A stretch of 36,879 nt of DNA from Alphaproteobacteria bacterium (GCA_028279245.1 JANQOE010000018.1:1-36879); one strand, 5' to 3'. Positions 1-8,442 are shown, counted from the first letter of the stretch. Program-made: numbers and translations. The notes: generated from the sequence alone by a model not told the origin.

Positions 1-287
1 AGGGGCGCATGATGTGCGCGGTGCAGATCCTCTGCACGGAGGCCGCGCGCGTGCGGGTCGTCGACGCCTGTTTTGTCGAGACGACGACGATCGGCCTGCG
101 GTGGCGCATTGAGAACCGCGCGGTGTTGGCGCGTGAGGCTGTCGGCGATGTGAAGATCGTGCGGCGACCGGATGGCGTGACGGCGAAGATGGACATCGAT
201 GCGACCGCCGATGAAGCTGGTGCGGCGCGCCGGTCCGAAGCGCGCCGCCGTGGCGAGCGCCGAGCGTTGGAGGACACGGATGACTGA
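1..287 (+). CDS. LarC-like nickel-insertion protein, C-terminal fragment
   Basis: The reading frame is open to the left edge, so only about the last 95 residues are present. The segment VETTTIGLRWRIENR, followed by L-x-R-E and a later VTAKMD, resembles the conserved C-terminal part of LarC (DUF111). That family carries an ETTTxGxR signature followed by a strand ending in G-x-V-x-x-K. LarC inserts nickel into the pyridinium-bisthiocarboxylate mononucleotide cofactor of lactate racemase and related LarA-type enzymes, and it acts in the cytoplasm. The last 30 or so residues are Arg/Ala/Glu-rich and do not look like the usual LarC end. The stop codon overlaps the start of the creatininase gene by 8 bases, which supports this frame being translated. 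Without the upstream part the assignment is likely but not certain. Confidence 0.6.
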   Translation, partial: GRMMCAVQILCTEAARVRVVDACFVETTTIGLRWRIENRAVLAREAVGDVKIVRRPDGVTAKMDIDATADEAGAARRSEARRRGERRALEDTDD

Positions 288-1083
288 CATGCCGCGCCGG
301 TATTGGCAGGACATGACGACAGATGAGTTCGCCGCCTTGGATGCGAGCAAGTTGGTCGCGGTGCTGCCGGTTGCGGCAATCGAACAGCATGGCCCGCACC
401 TGCCTGTCTACGTCGATGCCTGCATCAATGCGGGGATTATCGAAACCGCGGTGAAACGAATGCCGGACGACTTGCCGGCTGTAATCCTACCGGCGATGCC
501 GGTCGGCAAGTCGAACGAACATAGCGACTTCCCCGGCACGCTGACACTAAGTGCCGAGACGCTGATCCGGCTGTGGACCGAACTGGCGGAAAGTGTCGCG
601 CGTGCTAGTGTCCGCAAGCTGGTGCTGTTCAACAGCCATGGCGGCCAGCCGAGCGTGATGGATGTGGTTGCCCAGGATCTGCGCTCGCGCCTGGGCATGT
701 TCGTCGTGCCGGTTAGCTGGAACGGGCTCGGGTTGCCGCCGGGTCTCTTTCCTCCGGACGAACTGCAACATGACATCCATGGCGGCGCGGTCGAAACGTC
801 GATGATGCTGCATCTGCGTCCCGATCTGGTGCAGATGGACAGGGCGGCGGACTTCGTGTCCGTCACCAAGGAATTGGCGGTCGACTATGAGATCCTATCG
901 GCGATCGGACCGGCTGCGTTCGCCTGGCAGGCGCAAGACCTGCACCCCTCCGGCGCGGTTGGGAATGCCAGCGTGGCAACCGCCGAGACAGGCGCCACCT
1001 TGGTGGCGCATGCCGCTGAACGCCTGGTCACCTTGCTGCAGGAGATTCACCGTGCGCCGTTGGATTTGCTGCGGGCGAAATAG
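280..1083 (+). CDS. Creatininase-family amidohydrolase
   Basis: A 267-residue metal-dependent amidohydrolase of the creatininase family, which includes creatininase, MftE-like peptidases and the FAPy deformylase ArfB. The N-terminal metal motif is clear: AAIEQHGPHLPVYVD gives Glu35, His37 and Asp46. It is followed by NSHGGQ and a C-terminal HGGAVETS, which supply further ligands and the catalytic Glu. Length is typical of the family. The start at 280 is chosen because GGAGG at about 269-273 lies 6 bases upstream; an in-frame ATG at 199 would run deep into the upstream gene. The start overlaps the LarC-like frame, so the two are probably translationally coupled. The true substrate cannot be read from sequence, and creatinine itself is only one possibility. 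Confidence 0.88.
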   Translation: MTDMPRRYWQDMTTDEFAALDASKLVAVLPVAAIEQHGPHLPVYVDACINAGIIETAVKRMPDDLPAVILPAMPVGKSNEHSDFPGTLTLSAETLIRLWTELAESVARASVRKLVLFNSHGGQPSVMDVVAQDLRSRLGMFVVPVSWNGLGLPPGLFPPDELQHDIHGGAVETSMMLHLRPDLVQMDRAADFVSVTKELAVDYEILSAIGPAAFAWQAQDLHPSGAVGNASVATAETGATLVAHAAERLVTLLQEIHRAPLDLLRAK

Positions 1084-1092
1084 CCGCGCGCA

Positions 1093-1953
1093 TCACAGCT
1101 CGATGGACAGCTCAGCCAGGTCAGGCCAGGTCGGTTCAACGGGCCGGTCGGCGGACGTTGGATCGTCGGACTGCCGGTCCGAGGATGGAGTCTGATCCAG
1201 GCGCCCAGTCGACAAGGTCTCCAGCAGGACGTGGACCATGAATGCGGTGTTTGCCGCGAAGGTGGGTGCATCCGCGCGCATCTGCTGGGTCTGCACCGTT
1301 GCCCCGTAGCTAAACGGCGTGTTCGCCGGCGCCGCGCCGGCGGGCTGACCCAGTTTGCGGCTGAAATAGGCGTGGACCTCCGCGACGCTGCGGGGCCGGC
1401 CGGCGTCATAGAAGACCGACCCGTTGGCCGCCGCCGCCGCCGGCAGCAGTTCGGCCGCCGGCACCCCCGGGCGTTCATTTAGCGACTTCAGGAACGTCGT
1501 GGCACCGGTCGGGCCAAGGAAGTGGGCCAGATACTGGTCGACCATGTCGGTGTTGCGGCCGAGTTCGGCCTCTAGATGGTCCCGATTCTGGTCGGCATAG
1601 GCTTGCGCCATGAAGGCGGCGGTTTTCGGATCGTGGCGCAGGTCCAGGATGTCCTGGCGCAGCTTGGCGTCGGCGGTGCCATTGCGAATTGCCGTGGCTT
1701 CGGCGCCAAGGCCGATCTTGTTGCCGTGGCCTTCGACCATCTCCATCCAGGTCGCCTCGACAAACTGATACATGCCGCTGGCGGAGCTGGTGGTGGCTTT
1801 GGCGGCCGGATTGAAGTTGCTTTCGACCGAGGCCGTGCGCACCAGGTAGGCAAAATCTGCCGATGACCGGCTGCCCGCGGCGCGGATTGCCGACTGAACC
1901 GCGCCCGGCGCGCGGTGGAATTGCTGTAGGGCTGCCGCTTCGTGGGCAATCAA
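1093..1953 (-). CDS. SLT-fold lytic transglycosylase-like protein
   Basis: A 286-residue protein with a transglycosylase SLT domain at roughly residues 15-160. VRTASVESNFNPAAK contains the expected catalytic Glu, followed by SASGMYQF, the G-x-x-Q-F motif of Slt-type lysozyme-fold enzymes. These cleave the MurNAc-GlcNAc bond in peptidoglycan. The start is set at TTG 1953 because a strong GGAGGAG (1962-1968) lies 8 bases upstream; a GTG at 1974 sits before that Shine-Dalgarno. No signal peptide or membrane segment is visible at either start. The C-terminal 100 residues are low-complexity and poorly recognisable. It ends 9 bases from the convergent creatininase gene. Similar SLT proteins without leaders occur in alphaproteobacteria, sometimes near flagellar genes, but nothing here shows such a link. 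Confidence 0.8.
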   Translation of the reverse strand: MIAHEAAALQQFHRAPGAVQSAIRAAGSRSSADFAYLVRTASVESNFNPAAKATTSSASGMYQFVEATWMEMVEGHGNKIGLGAEATAIRNGTADAKLRQDILDLRHDPKTAAFMAQAYADQNRDHLEAELGRNTDMVDQYLAHFLGPTGATTFLKSLNERPGVPAAELLPAAAAANGSVFYDAGRPRSVAEVHAYFSRKLGQPAGAAPANTPFSYGATVQTQQMRADAPTFAANTAFMVHVLLETLSTGRLDQTPSSDRQSDDPTSADRPVEPTWPDLAELSIEL

Positions 1954-2003
1954 GGCGTTCTCTCCTCCAACCACCGGGAGGAGAGGTGCAAGAGGCGGGC
2001 CAG

Positions 2004-2489
2004 TTAGTCCCGGAAGTTCTCGTATTGGAACGGCTGGGCGATGTTCAGGCCCTTCACAAGCTCGATGGCGGCCTGGAGTTCATCGCGTTTCTTGCCCGAC
2101 ACCCGCAGTTCGTCGCCCTGAATGGCTACTTGGATCTTTAGTTTGCTGCCCTTGATGGCCTTCACCACCCGCTGGGCGAGATCCCGCTTAATCCCCTGCT
2201 TGATGGTCACATTCTGGCGGATGGTATTTCCCGACGCCTTCTCCGACTTGCCGAACTCGAAGGCGCCGCCGTCGACCTTGCGCCGCGCCAGGTAGCCCCG
2301 CAGCAGCTCCTGCACCTGGCGGAGTTTCATTTCGTCATCGGCCTTGAGTGTGAGCGTGTTATCGGTCCGCTCGATCGAACAGCTGCTGCCTTTGAAGTCA
2401 TAGCGCGTGCCGATCTCCCGCACCGCGCCCTGGACCGCGTTGTCGACCTCCTGCAGGTCGGTGCGGGAAATGATGTCGAATGAGGGCAT
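2004..2489 (-). CDS. yajQ: YajQ-family nucleotide-binding protein
   Basis: A 161-residue protein matching YajQ (DUF520) along its whole length. It starts MPSFDIISRTDLQEVDNAV, has RYDFKGS near residue 30, IRQNVTIKQGIKRDLAQ around residue 95, and ends in QPFQYENFRD. YajQ proteins have two RNP-like domains. Members have been reported to bind cyclic di-GMP and to act as cytoplasmic effectors influencing virulence or biofilm genes; whether this one binds the ligand is inference. It is a single gene transcribed leftward, with 178 bases separating it from the divergent acetyltransferase gene. An AGGA lies about 9 bases before the ATG. Confidence 0.95.
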   Translation of the reverse strand: MPSFDIISRTDLQEVDNAVQGAVREIGTRYDFKGSSCSIERTDNTLTLKADDEMKLRQVQELLRGYLARRKVDGGAFEFGKSEKASGNTIRQNVTIKQGIKRDLAQRVVKAIKGSKLKIQVAIQGDELRVSGKKRDELQAAIELVKGLNIAQPFQYENFRD

Positions 2490-2667
2490 TGCCGTATGTC
2501 CTGCTGGTAGCCACCGTCAGCAGAGGCATACACCCGGTGCCGGACTCGGGTAAACCGGCTTGACGTGACCCACAATCATGGCTTCAGGTCGCCAATTGCT
2601 AGGGATCAGCGAACAGTTGTGTAGTCCCTATTCAATCAGCGCCCAATTCACGACCCATAGGATGCAG

Positions 2668-3111
2668 ATGCTCCGGCATGCCGATCATAACGATGTTCCA
2701 AGGATTCAGGCGATCCTGAACAAACCCGAGAATTGGGACAAGCTCGAAGCCTACTCGGACGAAGCTGTGCTCGCGGCGATTGACGGTGCGGAGATGACGG
2801 TTTTCGTCTGGGAGGAGGATCAACAGTGGCTGGGTTTTTGTTGGCTGTGCCGGGCCGCTTGTAGCATCAAGATCGAAGAATTTGGTGTGAGTACGCCCGG
2901 AGAAGGCGTTGGTTCGAGGTTCTTCGCCGCCGTCCTGGAGAATCTGGATCTGTACGACGAGGCGAAGTCAGTGTGGCTTGCAGTCGCAGCGGACAACAAA
3001 GCTGCCATACGTTTCTATAAACGGTTTGGCTTCGTTCCCTCAGAACTCCGAGAGGCGATTTGGAAACGCAGGAAGGGACCGATCGCCGACGCGCTCATCA
3101 TGAGGCGTTAG
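2668..3111 (+). CDS. GNAT-family N-acetyltransferase
   Basis: A 147-residue Gcn5-related acetyltransferase. [17 protein letters not shown] is a typical strand-1/helix-1 opening. [15 protein letters not shown] corresponds to the acetyl-CoA pyrophosphate loop (usually Q/R-x-x-G-x-G/A), and [19 protein letters not shown] is the characteristic C-terminal N-x-x-A-x-x-F-Y-x-x-x-G-F motif. It would transfer acetyl from acetyl-CoA to an amine; the acceptor is unknown. ATG 2668 is preferred because AGGA (2659-2662) lies 5 bases upstream and the protein then opens like other GNATs. ATG 2662 is a close alternative, and an ATG at 2578 would add 30 uncharacteristic residues. It stands alone, downstream of no obvious partner. 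Confidence 0.85.
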   Translation: MLRHADHNDVPRIQAILNKPENWDKLEAYSDEAVLAAIDGAEMTVFVWEEDQQWLGFCWLCRAACSIKIEEFGVSTPGEGVGSRFFAAVLENLDLYDEAKSVWLAVAADNKAAIRFYKRFGFVPSELREAIWKRRKGPIADALIMRR

Positions 3112-3159
3112 ACACAGTTTGCAGGGCGAGAACCGTAACATTTCCGGAAAGATAGATGA

Positions 3160-3249
3160 TGGCGGAGGGAGAGGGATTCGAACCCTCGATACGGTTTCCC
3201 GTATACACGCTTTCCAAGCGTGCGCCTTCAGCCACTCGGCCACCCCTCC
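3160..3249 (-). tRNA. tRNA-Ser (anticodon GGA)
   Basis: Read on the minus strand this is a 90-base class II tRNA. The acceptor stem GGAGGGG pairs with the segment just before GCCA, giving one G-U at the seventh pair. The D-arm region is TGGCCGAGTGGC. The anticodon stem CACGCTT/AAGCGTG carries GGA. A long variable arm GTATACGGGAAACCGTATC follows, then the T-arm with GGTTCGAATCC. CCA is encoded in the gene. The long variable arm and GGA anticodon identify serine, reading UCC and UCU. A weak promoter-like TTGCCT with TAAACC 17 bases later lies just upstream. Confidence 0.97.
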
Positions 3250-3302
3250 GGGACGGAAAGCGGTTTAGCGAAGGGCGTACCGCAAGGCAAGGCGTGGCGC
3301 CG

Positions 3303-3968
3303 TTAGGCCGGATCGACCTGCGACGTCGCGGCGAGGCCGGAAAGCGTGGCGAGGGTTGTTTCGGCGACCAGGTGGTAGGCGTCCGAACCGGGGGCGACCG
3401 CCGCCAGATCATTGTCGATCAGCAAATAGGAGACCCCGTGGACGATCGTCCACAACGGTAGCGCGACGTCGAGATAGGACCGGCCTTCCATATCGACCCG
3501 CGCCATCCAGGCATGGGTGGCTTCCGCCAGGACGCCGAAGCAGGCCCCACCCTCCGGAGGCGCCTTGTGGTCGTGCTGGACGGCCGGATGGCGACCGAAC
3601 ATGAGCTTGAAGACCGCGGGTCGATCGGCGGCAAACCGAACGTAGGCCTGTCCCATCGCGACAATCCCTTGCTCCGACCCGGCGGGATGAGCCTCCATCG
3701 CGGCCCTAATCCGGGCCGCCAACTCGGCAAACCCCTCCGTCGCCACGGCGGCGACCAACGCCGCGCGATCCGTGAAGTGGCGGTAGGGCGCGGCGGTCGA
3801 CACGCCGGCCAGACGGCAGGCATCGGCCAGGGTGAAACCTTCCGGTCCATGCTCGCCAATCAGACGTTGCGCAGCGGTCACCAGCGCCTGGCGCAAATCG
3901 CCGTGGTGATAGGCGGTTTTTTGGCGCGGCCGCGCCGTCCGCCGGCGCGCCGCCGTCGGTGTCTCCAT
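3303..3968 (-). CDS. TetR/AcrR-family repressor of the adjacent efflux genes
   Basis: A 221-residue TetR-family regulator. The N-terminal basic stretch is followed by the helix-turn-helix at about residues 43-67: FTLADACRLAGVSTAAPYRH, then FTDRAALVAAV. The C-terminal ligand domain contains FAADRPAVFKLMFGR and FGVLAEATHAWM, resembling the WHG-type TetR C-terminal domain. It is divergent from an RND adaptor-pump pair. The 94-base gap holds two perfect-arm palindromes, the usual arrangement for a drug-responsive repressor that controls the pump and itself. The inducer is unknown. Function as repressor of the pump is inference from layout, but a strong one. Confidence 0.9.
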   Translation of the reverse strand: METPTAARRRTARPRQKTAYHHGDLRQALVTAAQRLIGEHGPEGFTLADACRLAGVSTAAPYRHFTDRAALVAAVATEGFAELAARIRAAMEAHPAGSEQGIVAMGQAYVRFAADRPAVFKLMFGRHPAVQHDHKAPPEGGACFGVLAEATHAWMARVDMEGRSYLDVALPLWTIVHGVSYLLIDNDLAAVAPGSDAYHLVAETTLATLSGLAATSQVDPA

Positions 3969-4001
3969 CGTTTTTCGTCCCCACGGTGATCCACCGCTTG
4001 C

Positions 4002-4039
4002 ATGTTAGCGTAACTAACATATGTTAGCATGCGTAACAT
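4002..4039. promoter_or_regulatory. Two abutting 19-bp palindromes, probable TetR operators
   Basis: Positions 4002-4020 read ATGTTAGCGTAACTAACAT and 4021-4039 read ATGTTAGCATGCGTAACAT. Each has arms ATGTTA and TAACAT around a 7-base centre, and the two copies touch with no spacer. They lie between the tetR start (3968) and the adaptor start (4063). A possible rightward promoter, TTGCAT (3998-4003) with TATGTT (4020-4025) 16 bases later, would be covered by bound repressor. Two sites of this size suit cooperative binding of two TetR dimers. The binding protein is inferred from position. Confidence 0.85.
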
Positions 4040-4062
4040 TCAAGCGAGACCGGAGGTAAGGC

Positions 4063-5202
4063 GTGAAAGACGCGAGCCGTTCCAAGGGGTTTGGCCAGCG
4101 GGTGCTCGGCCCGATGGGCAGGGTTGCCGCCGCCCTGGTGATCGTTGCCGTTGCCGCCGGTGGCATCCGGGTACTGCACGCGCGGACAGATGCTGAGGTC
4201 AATCCCGCACCGACACCGCCGCTGCCGGTCGCCGTGCTGACCGTGGAGCGCGTCGATGGCTATGAGATTTTGGAGCGGTTTGCCGGGCGACTGGAGCCGG
4301 CCCGGCAAACCTCCATGGGCTTTGAACGCGGCGGATTGCTGGTCGATGTGCTGGTCGACGAAGGCGACCGTATCGAGGCCGGTGCCGTCATTGCGCGGCT
4401 GGATACCGCACCCCTGCGGGTCGAGCGGCGAAGGCTACTGGCGACCCGCGCTCAGCGGGCAGCGGAGCGGGAGCTATCGCAGTTGACCGAAACCCGCCAG
4501 CGCGAGTTGGCCGACAAGGGTCACGCCTCGGTGCAGCGGTTGGATGAAGCGCGCCTTGGCACGGCCGCCCTGGATGCGGCGATCGCCCAGATCGACGCAC
4601 AAATCGCGGCGATCGATATCGATATCGAGAAGTCGGAGATCCGCGCGCCGTTTGCCGGGTTGGTGGCGGATCGATACGCCGACGAAGGCCAGGTGCTTGA
4701 CGCCAGAGCGCCGGTGGCGGAGTTGCTTGAAGCGGACCGCGCGGAGGTGCGGATCGGGTTGTCGCCGGAGGCCGCGGCCGCTCTGCGCCCAGGCGACAGC
4801 CTCTATCTCAACGCTGGAACGGACCGCATCGAAGCATCCCTCAAAGCACTCCGGCCGGACCTGGCGACGGGCACGCGGACCGTGCCGGGGCTGTTTGCAT
4901 TGTCACGACCGCCGACGATGCCGTTCGGCGAAGTCGTCGAACTGATTGTGCCGCGTGGGATATCGACCCCCGGCACGTGGTTGCCCATCAGCGCGCTAAG
5001 CGAAGGTCCGAAGGGTTTATGGGTCACAACCACGGTTGTTGATGGGCCGGACGGACCCATCAGCGGCCGGGAAGCGGTCGAAGTGCTGCATATCGACGGT
5101 TCGAACGTGTTCGTCGCCGGAACCCTGGCCGACGGCGCGCAGGTTGTTGTCGCAGGCCACAACCGGTTGGTGCCAGGTCAACGTGTCGCGCTGACGGAGT
5201 AG
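4063..5202 (+). CDS. RND efflux periplasmic adaptor (membrane fusion protein)
   Basis: A 379-residue HlyD/AcrA-type adaptor. Residues about 14-34 form an N-terminal membrane anchor or uncleaved signal, followed by a Pro-rich linker. SMGFERGGLLVDVLVDEGDRIEAGAVIARLDT is the first lipoyl half, an alpha-helical hairpin follows (about residues 120-185), and EIRAPFAGLVADRYADEGQVL is the second lipoyl half, with beta-barrel domains to the C-terminus. It would bridge the inner-membrane pump and an outer-membrane channel in the periplasm. The GTG start has GGAGGT (4052-4057) 5 bases upstream. The pump gene begins 6 bases after its stop, so the pair is an operon. No TolC-like channel gene lies nearby, so a channel encoded elsewhere must be used. 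Confidence 0.9.
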   Translation: MKDASRSKGFGQRVLGPMGRVAAALVIVAVAAGGIRVLHARTDAEVNPAPTPPLPVAVLTVERVDGYEILERFAGRLEPARQTSMGFERGGLLVDVLVDEGDRIEAGAVIARLDTAPLRVERRRLLATRAQRAAERELSQLTETRQRELADKGHASVQRLDEARLGTAALDAAIAQIDAQIAAIDIDIEKSEIRAPFAGLVADRYADEGQVLDARAPVAELLEADRAEVRIGLSPEAAAALRPGDSLYLNAGTDRIEASLKALRPDLATGTRTVPGLFALSRPPTMPFGEVVELIVPRGISTPGTWLPISALSEGPKGLWVTTTVVDGPDGPISGREAVEVLHIDGSNVFVAGTLADGAQVVVAGHNRLVPGQRVALTE

Positions 5203-5208
5203 CGGGAC

Positions 5209-8200
5209 GTGGGTGACCTGTTCTATCGCCAACGACGCTATTTCGGTTTGCTCGTCGGCCTGATCATCGTTATCGGCGCTTCAACCTTCCTGACCATCGG
5301 CCGCCAAGAAGATCCGACGATCACCAACCTGTTCGCTACCATCGTCACGCCCTATCCGGGCGCGGATCCGGCCCGTGTCGAAGCCCTGATCACGGAGAAG
5401 ATCGAGGAGCAACTGCGCGAGATCGAAGAGATTAGCGAAATCACGTCGGTTTCCCGCACCGGTATTTCCGTCGTCAGCGTCGAACTGTCGGACGTCTTGG
5501 CCGACGACGACATCGAGCCGGCTTGGTCACAGGTACGCGATGCCTTGGCCGATGCCACCGTGGAATTGCCCGCCGGCGTGCCGGAGCCGACCTTCGATAA
5601 CGACCGCACCAGCGCCTACACGATCATTAGCGCGATTGTCCCAAGCGACGGGGCGGCAGCGGTGTCGCTGCAACGCCGCTACGCCGAGTTGTTGCAGGAT
5701 CGCCTGCGCGAAGTGCCAGGGACCAAGTATGTCAGACTGTTTGGTGCGCCCATCGAAGAGGTGCGGGTGCAGGTCGATGCCCGCCGCCTTACGTCACTGG
5801 GACTCACCGTCGATGACGTTAGCCGCGCCATCAACCGCGCCGACGCGAAAGTGCAGGCAGGCCGTGTGCGAGGCCGGTCGGACGACTACCTGATTGAAGT
5901 CACGGGCGAGATCAAAACCCTGGACCGCATTCGTGCTGTCGCGCTGCAAGCCGGGGCTGACGGTCCGCTGGTCCGGGTCGGTGACGTGGCAAGCGTCAGC
6001 CGCGCCTTGCAGGAGCCAGTGGCGACGCGTGCTCTCGTAGGTGGCGCCGCCGCGGTGGTGGTCGCGGCGAGGATGGAACCTGACCTACAGGTGGACACCT
6101 GGACTGCCAACGTTAAGCGAGCGTACGCCGCCTATGAAGCAGAGCTTCCAGACGGCCTGGTGCACGAGGTGCTGTTCGATCAGAGTGGCTACACACGCGA
6201 TCGCCTGGTGACGCTAGGCCGCAACCTCTTGATCGGTGTCGGCTTGGTCGTGGTGCTGCTGCTCATCACACTCGGATGGCGCGCAGCGCTGGTGGTTGCA
6301 TCGATGTTGCCGCTGGTCAGCTTGGCCTCCCTCGCGATCCTCCAAAAGCTCGGCATCCCCATCCATCAGATGTCGGTCACCGGATTGATCGTCGCCCTGG
6401 GCCTGCTGGTCGATGCGGCCATTGTCATGACAGACGAGATCAAACGCCGGTTGGCCGATGGTCAACGACGCGAGGCCGCCGTACGGGTTGCATCCCGCCG
6501 CCTTGCGGTACCCTTGGCAGCGTCGACCGCCACCACGGTGTTTGCGTTCATGCCGATGTCACTGCTGCCCGGTCCGGCCGGTGACTTTGTCGGTGCGATC
6601 GCCATCTCGGTGATCGTCATGCTGATCGTGTCGTTCCTCTTGGCAGTTACGATCACGCCGGCCCTGGGCGGGTTCGTCCTGCCTGATGGCGAGGCAAAGC
6701 AAAGCTGGTGGCGGACGGGCATTCGGTCCGGATCGGTTGGCAGGGTTTTCTCCTGGAGTCTAGACTTGGCGTTGCGGAATCGTGCGCTGGCCGTCGCTGC
6801 GGCGTTGATCCTGCCGGCGATCGGGGTCGGCGCTTTCCCGACACTAACCTCGCAGTTTTTTCCCGGCGTGGAGCGCGATCAATTCTACATTCAGATGCGG
6901 CTCCCGGACGGCGCAAGCCTGGCGGAAACGGAAACTGCGGTCCAAAGCGCGGGTGAAGTGCTCAACCGTACGGACGGTGTCGCTGACGTGCAGTGGTTTA
7001 TCGGGGAGAGCGCCCCGGCCTTCTACTACAACATGATCGCCGATCAGGACGGTGTCCCGGGGTTTGCCGAAGCACTTGTCACCACGGTCAGCGCGGAAGC
7101 CGCGGCCACTGTTATCCCCGAATTGCAACTCGAGTTGGACCGCCGGGTCCCACAGGCGCAGACGATCGTTCGTGACCTGGTGCAGGGACCGCCGGTCGAG
7201 GCACCGGTGGAGGTCCGGTTGGTTGGGCCGGAACTCGCGGTGCTGCGCGGGCTGGGCGATGAGTTGCGGCAGTTGCTCGCCGGCATTCCGGAAGTGACCC
7301 ATACCAGAGCGACCCTGGTCGGCGGGGCGCCAAAACTGCAACTGGATCTGGATGAAGACAAAGTCCGTCTCGCTGGTCTGACGCTTGGCGAGGTTGCACG
7401 GCAGCTGGATACCCTGACCGAGGGCAGCGTCGGCGGGTCGCTGATCGAAGGGTCCGAAGAGTTGCCGGTTCGCGTACGGGCGAGTGACGGTGCACGGGCA
7501 ACCGCCGACGTTATCGCAAGTCTCGAGGTCTTGCCCCTGGATGCACGGGCGCGGGCGGCCGATGGGATGTATCCGGGCATTCCGCTGACCGCATTGGGGG
7601 AGATCCGGCTGGTTCCTTCGGACAGCCCGATCGAGCGCAAGGACGGTGAACGGGTCAACACCGTGCAGGCGTTCCTGCAACTTGGCGTGCTGCCGGAGGA
7701 AGTGCTGAAGCAGGTCCAGGCGCTGCTGGCCGAGAACCCGCCGGCGTTACCGGCCGGCTACCGGATCGAGTTCGGCGGCGATGCCGACGCGCGCGCCGAC
7801 ACCGTGCGGAACCTGATGTCTTCTATCGGACTGATTGTGGCCCTGATGGTCGCGACAATCGTGTTGACCTTTAACTCGTTCCGTCTGTCGCTGATCGCCG
7901 CGCTGGTGTCGGGCCTGTCGATGACACTGAGCGTGCTGGCGTTGGCCGTGTTTGGCTATCCGTTCGGCATTCAGGCCTTAATCGGGGTGATCGGTTCCAT
8001 CGGCGTCTCCATCAATGCGGCGATCATTATCATGACCTCCCTGCAGACGGATCACCGGGCAGCCGCCGGCGACCGCCGGGCCATCCGCGAAGTCGTGATG
8101 CGGTCGAGCCGGCACATCGTCTCGACAACCGTGACGACATTTGCCGGCTTTTTGCCGCTGATCGTCGGCGGTGGCGCCTTTTGGCCGCCGTTCGCCATGT

Positions 8201-8352
8201 CGATTGCTGGCGGCGTTCTGCTGTCCACCGTCGTCTCGTTCTATTTCGTGCCGCCGATGTATAGCCTGCTGATCGGCAGCGGCACGTCCGGGACGGAGGC
8301 GACCCAAGCTGCCGACTGGCGACCCCGGCCGGTTGCCGTCGCGGCGCAATAG
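5209..8352 (+). CDS. RND-family efflux pump, inner-membrane transporter
   Basis: A 1047-residue AcrB/HAE1-type resistance-nodulation-division transporter of normal length. It has TM1 at about residues 11-28, then FATIVTPYPGADPARVEALITEKIEE of the porter domain, a first transmembrane block from about residue 335 to 500, a second large periplasmic loop, and a second block from about 870 to 1020. It is a proton-driven trimeric exporter. The TM4 motif reads GLLVDAAIV, so only one Asp (D402) is present where AcrB has the D407-D408 pair. The TM10 segment GVSINAAII has Asn936 where AcrB has Lys940. GTG start, with GGAG just before the adaptor stop. The substrate is unknown; the adjacent TetR suggests it is inducible. 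Confidence 0.92.
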   Translation: MGDLFYRQRRYFGLLVGLIIVIGASTFLTIGRQEDPTITNLFATIVTPYPGADPARVEALITEKIEEQLREIEEISEITSVSRTGISVVSVELSDVLADDDIEPAWSQVRDALADATVELPAGVPEPTFDNDRTSAYTIISAIVPSDGAAAVSLQRRYAELLQDRLREVPGTKYVRLFGAPIEEVRVQVDARRLTSLGLTVDDVSRAINRADAKVQAGRVRGRSDDYLIEVTGEIKTLDRIRAVALQAGADGPLVRVGDVASVSRALQEPVATRALVGGAAAVVVAARMEPDLQVDTWTANVKRAYAAYEAELPDGLVHEVLFDQSGYTRDRLVTLGRNLLIGVGLVVVLLLITLGWRAALVVASMLPLVSLASLAILQKLGIPIHQMSVTGLIVALGLLVDAAIVMTDEIKRRLADGQRREAAVRVASRRLAVPLAASTATTVFAFMPMSLLPGPAGDFVGAIAISVIVMLIVSFLLAVTITPALGGFVLPDGEAKQSWWRTGIRSGSVGRVFSWSLDLALRNRALAVAAALILPAIGVGAFPTLTSQFFPGVERDQFYIQMRLPDGASLAETETAVQSAGEVLNRTDGVADVQWFIGESAPAFYYNMIADQDGVPGFAEALVTTVSAEAAATVIPELQLELDRRVPQAQTIVRDLVQGPPVEAPVEVRLVGPELAVLRGLGDELRQLLAGIPEVTHTRATLVGGAPKLQLDLDEDKVRLAGLTLGEVARQLDTLTEGSVGGSLIEGSEELPVRVRASDGARATADVIASLEVLPLDARARAADGMYPGIPLTALGEIRLVPSDSPIERKDGERVNTVQAFLQLGVLPEEVLKQVQALLAENPPALPAGYRIEFGGDADARADTVRNLMSSIGLIVALMVATIVLTFNSFRLSLIAALVSGLSMTLSVLALAVFGYPFGIQALIGVIGSIGVSINAAIIIMTSLQTDHRAAAGDRRAIREVVMRSSRHIVSTTVTTFAGFLPLIVGGGAFWPPFAMSIAGGVLLSTVVSFYFVPPMYSLLIGSGTSGTEATQAADWRPRPVAVAAQ

Positions 8353-8406
8353 GACCGGCATTTCGTTCGTGACAGTCCCGTGAAGTCTTGCGACTAGCTG
8401 ATCGGC

Positions 8407-8412
8407 TATAGT
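8407..8412 (+). promoter_or_regulatory. Possible -10 element (TATAGT)
   Basis: TATAGT matches five of six bases of the sigma-70 -10 consensus and sits 30 bases before the ATG at 8443. No good -35 hexamer is found at 16-18 bases, so this is a weak candidate for a promoter of the small membrane protein gene. Confidence 0.3.
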
Positions 8413-8442
8413 GCCGTCAGAATGAGTGATGTGAGGCATCCG

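Noticed and set aside
3141..3150. TTTCCGGAAA palindrome downstream of tRNA-Ser as terminator
   Set aside because: It is a self-complementary 10-mer with no loop and no T-tract.
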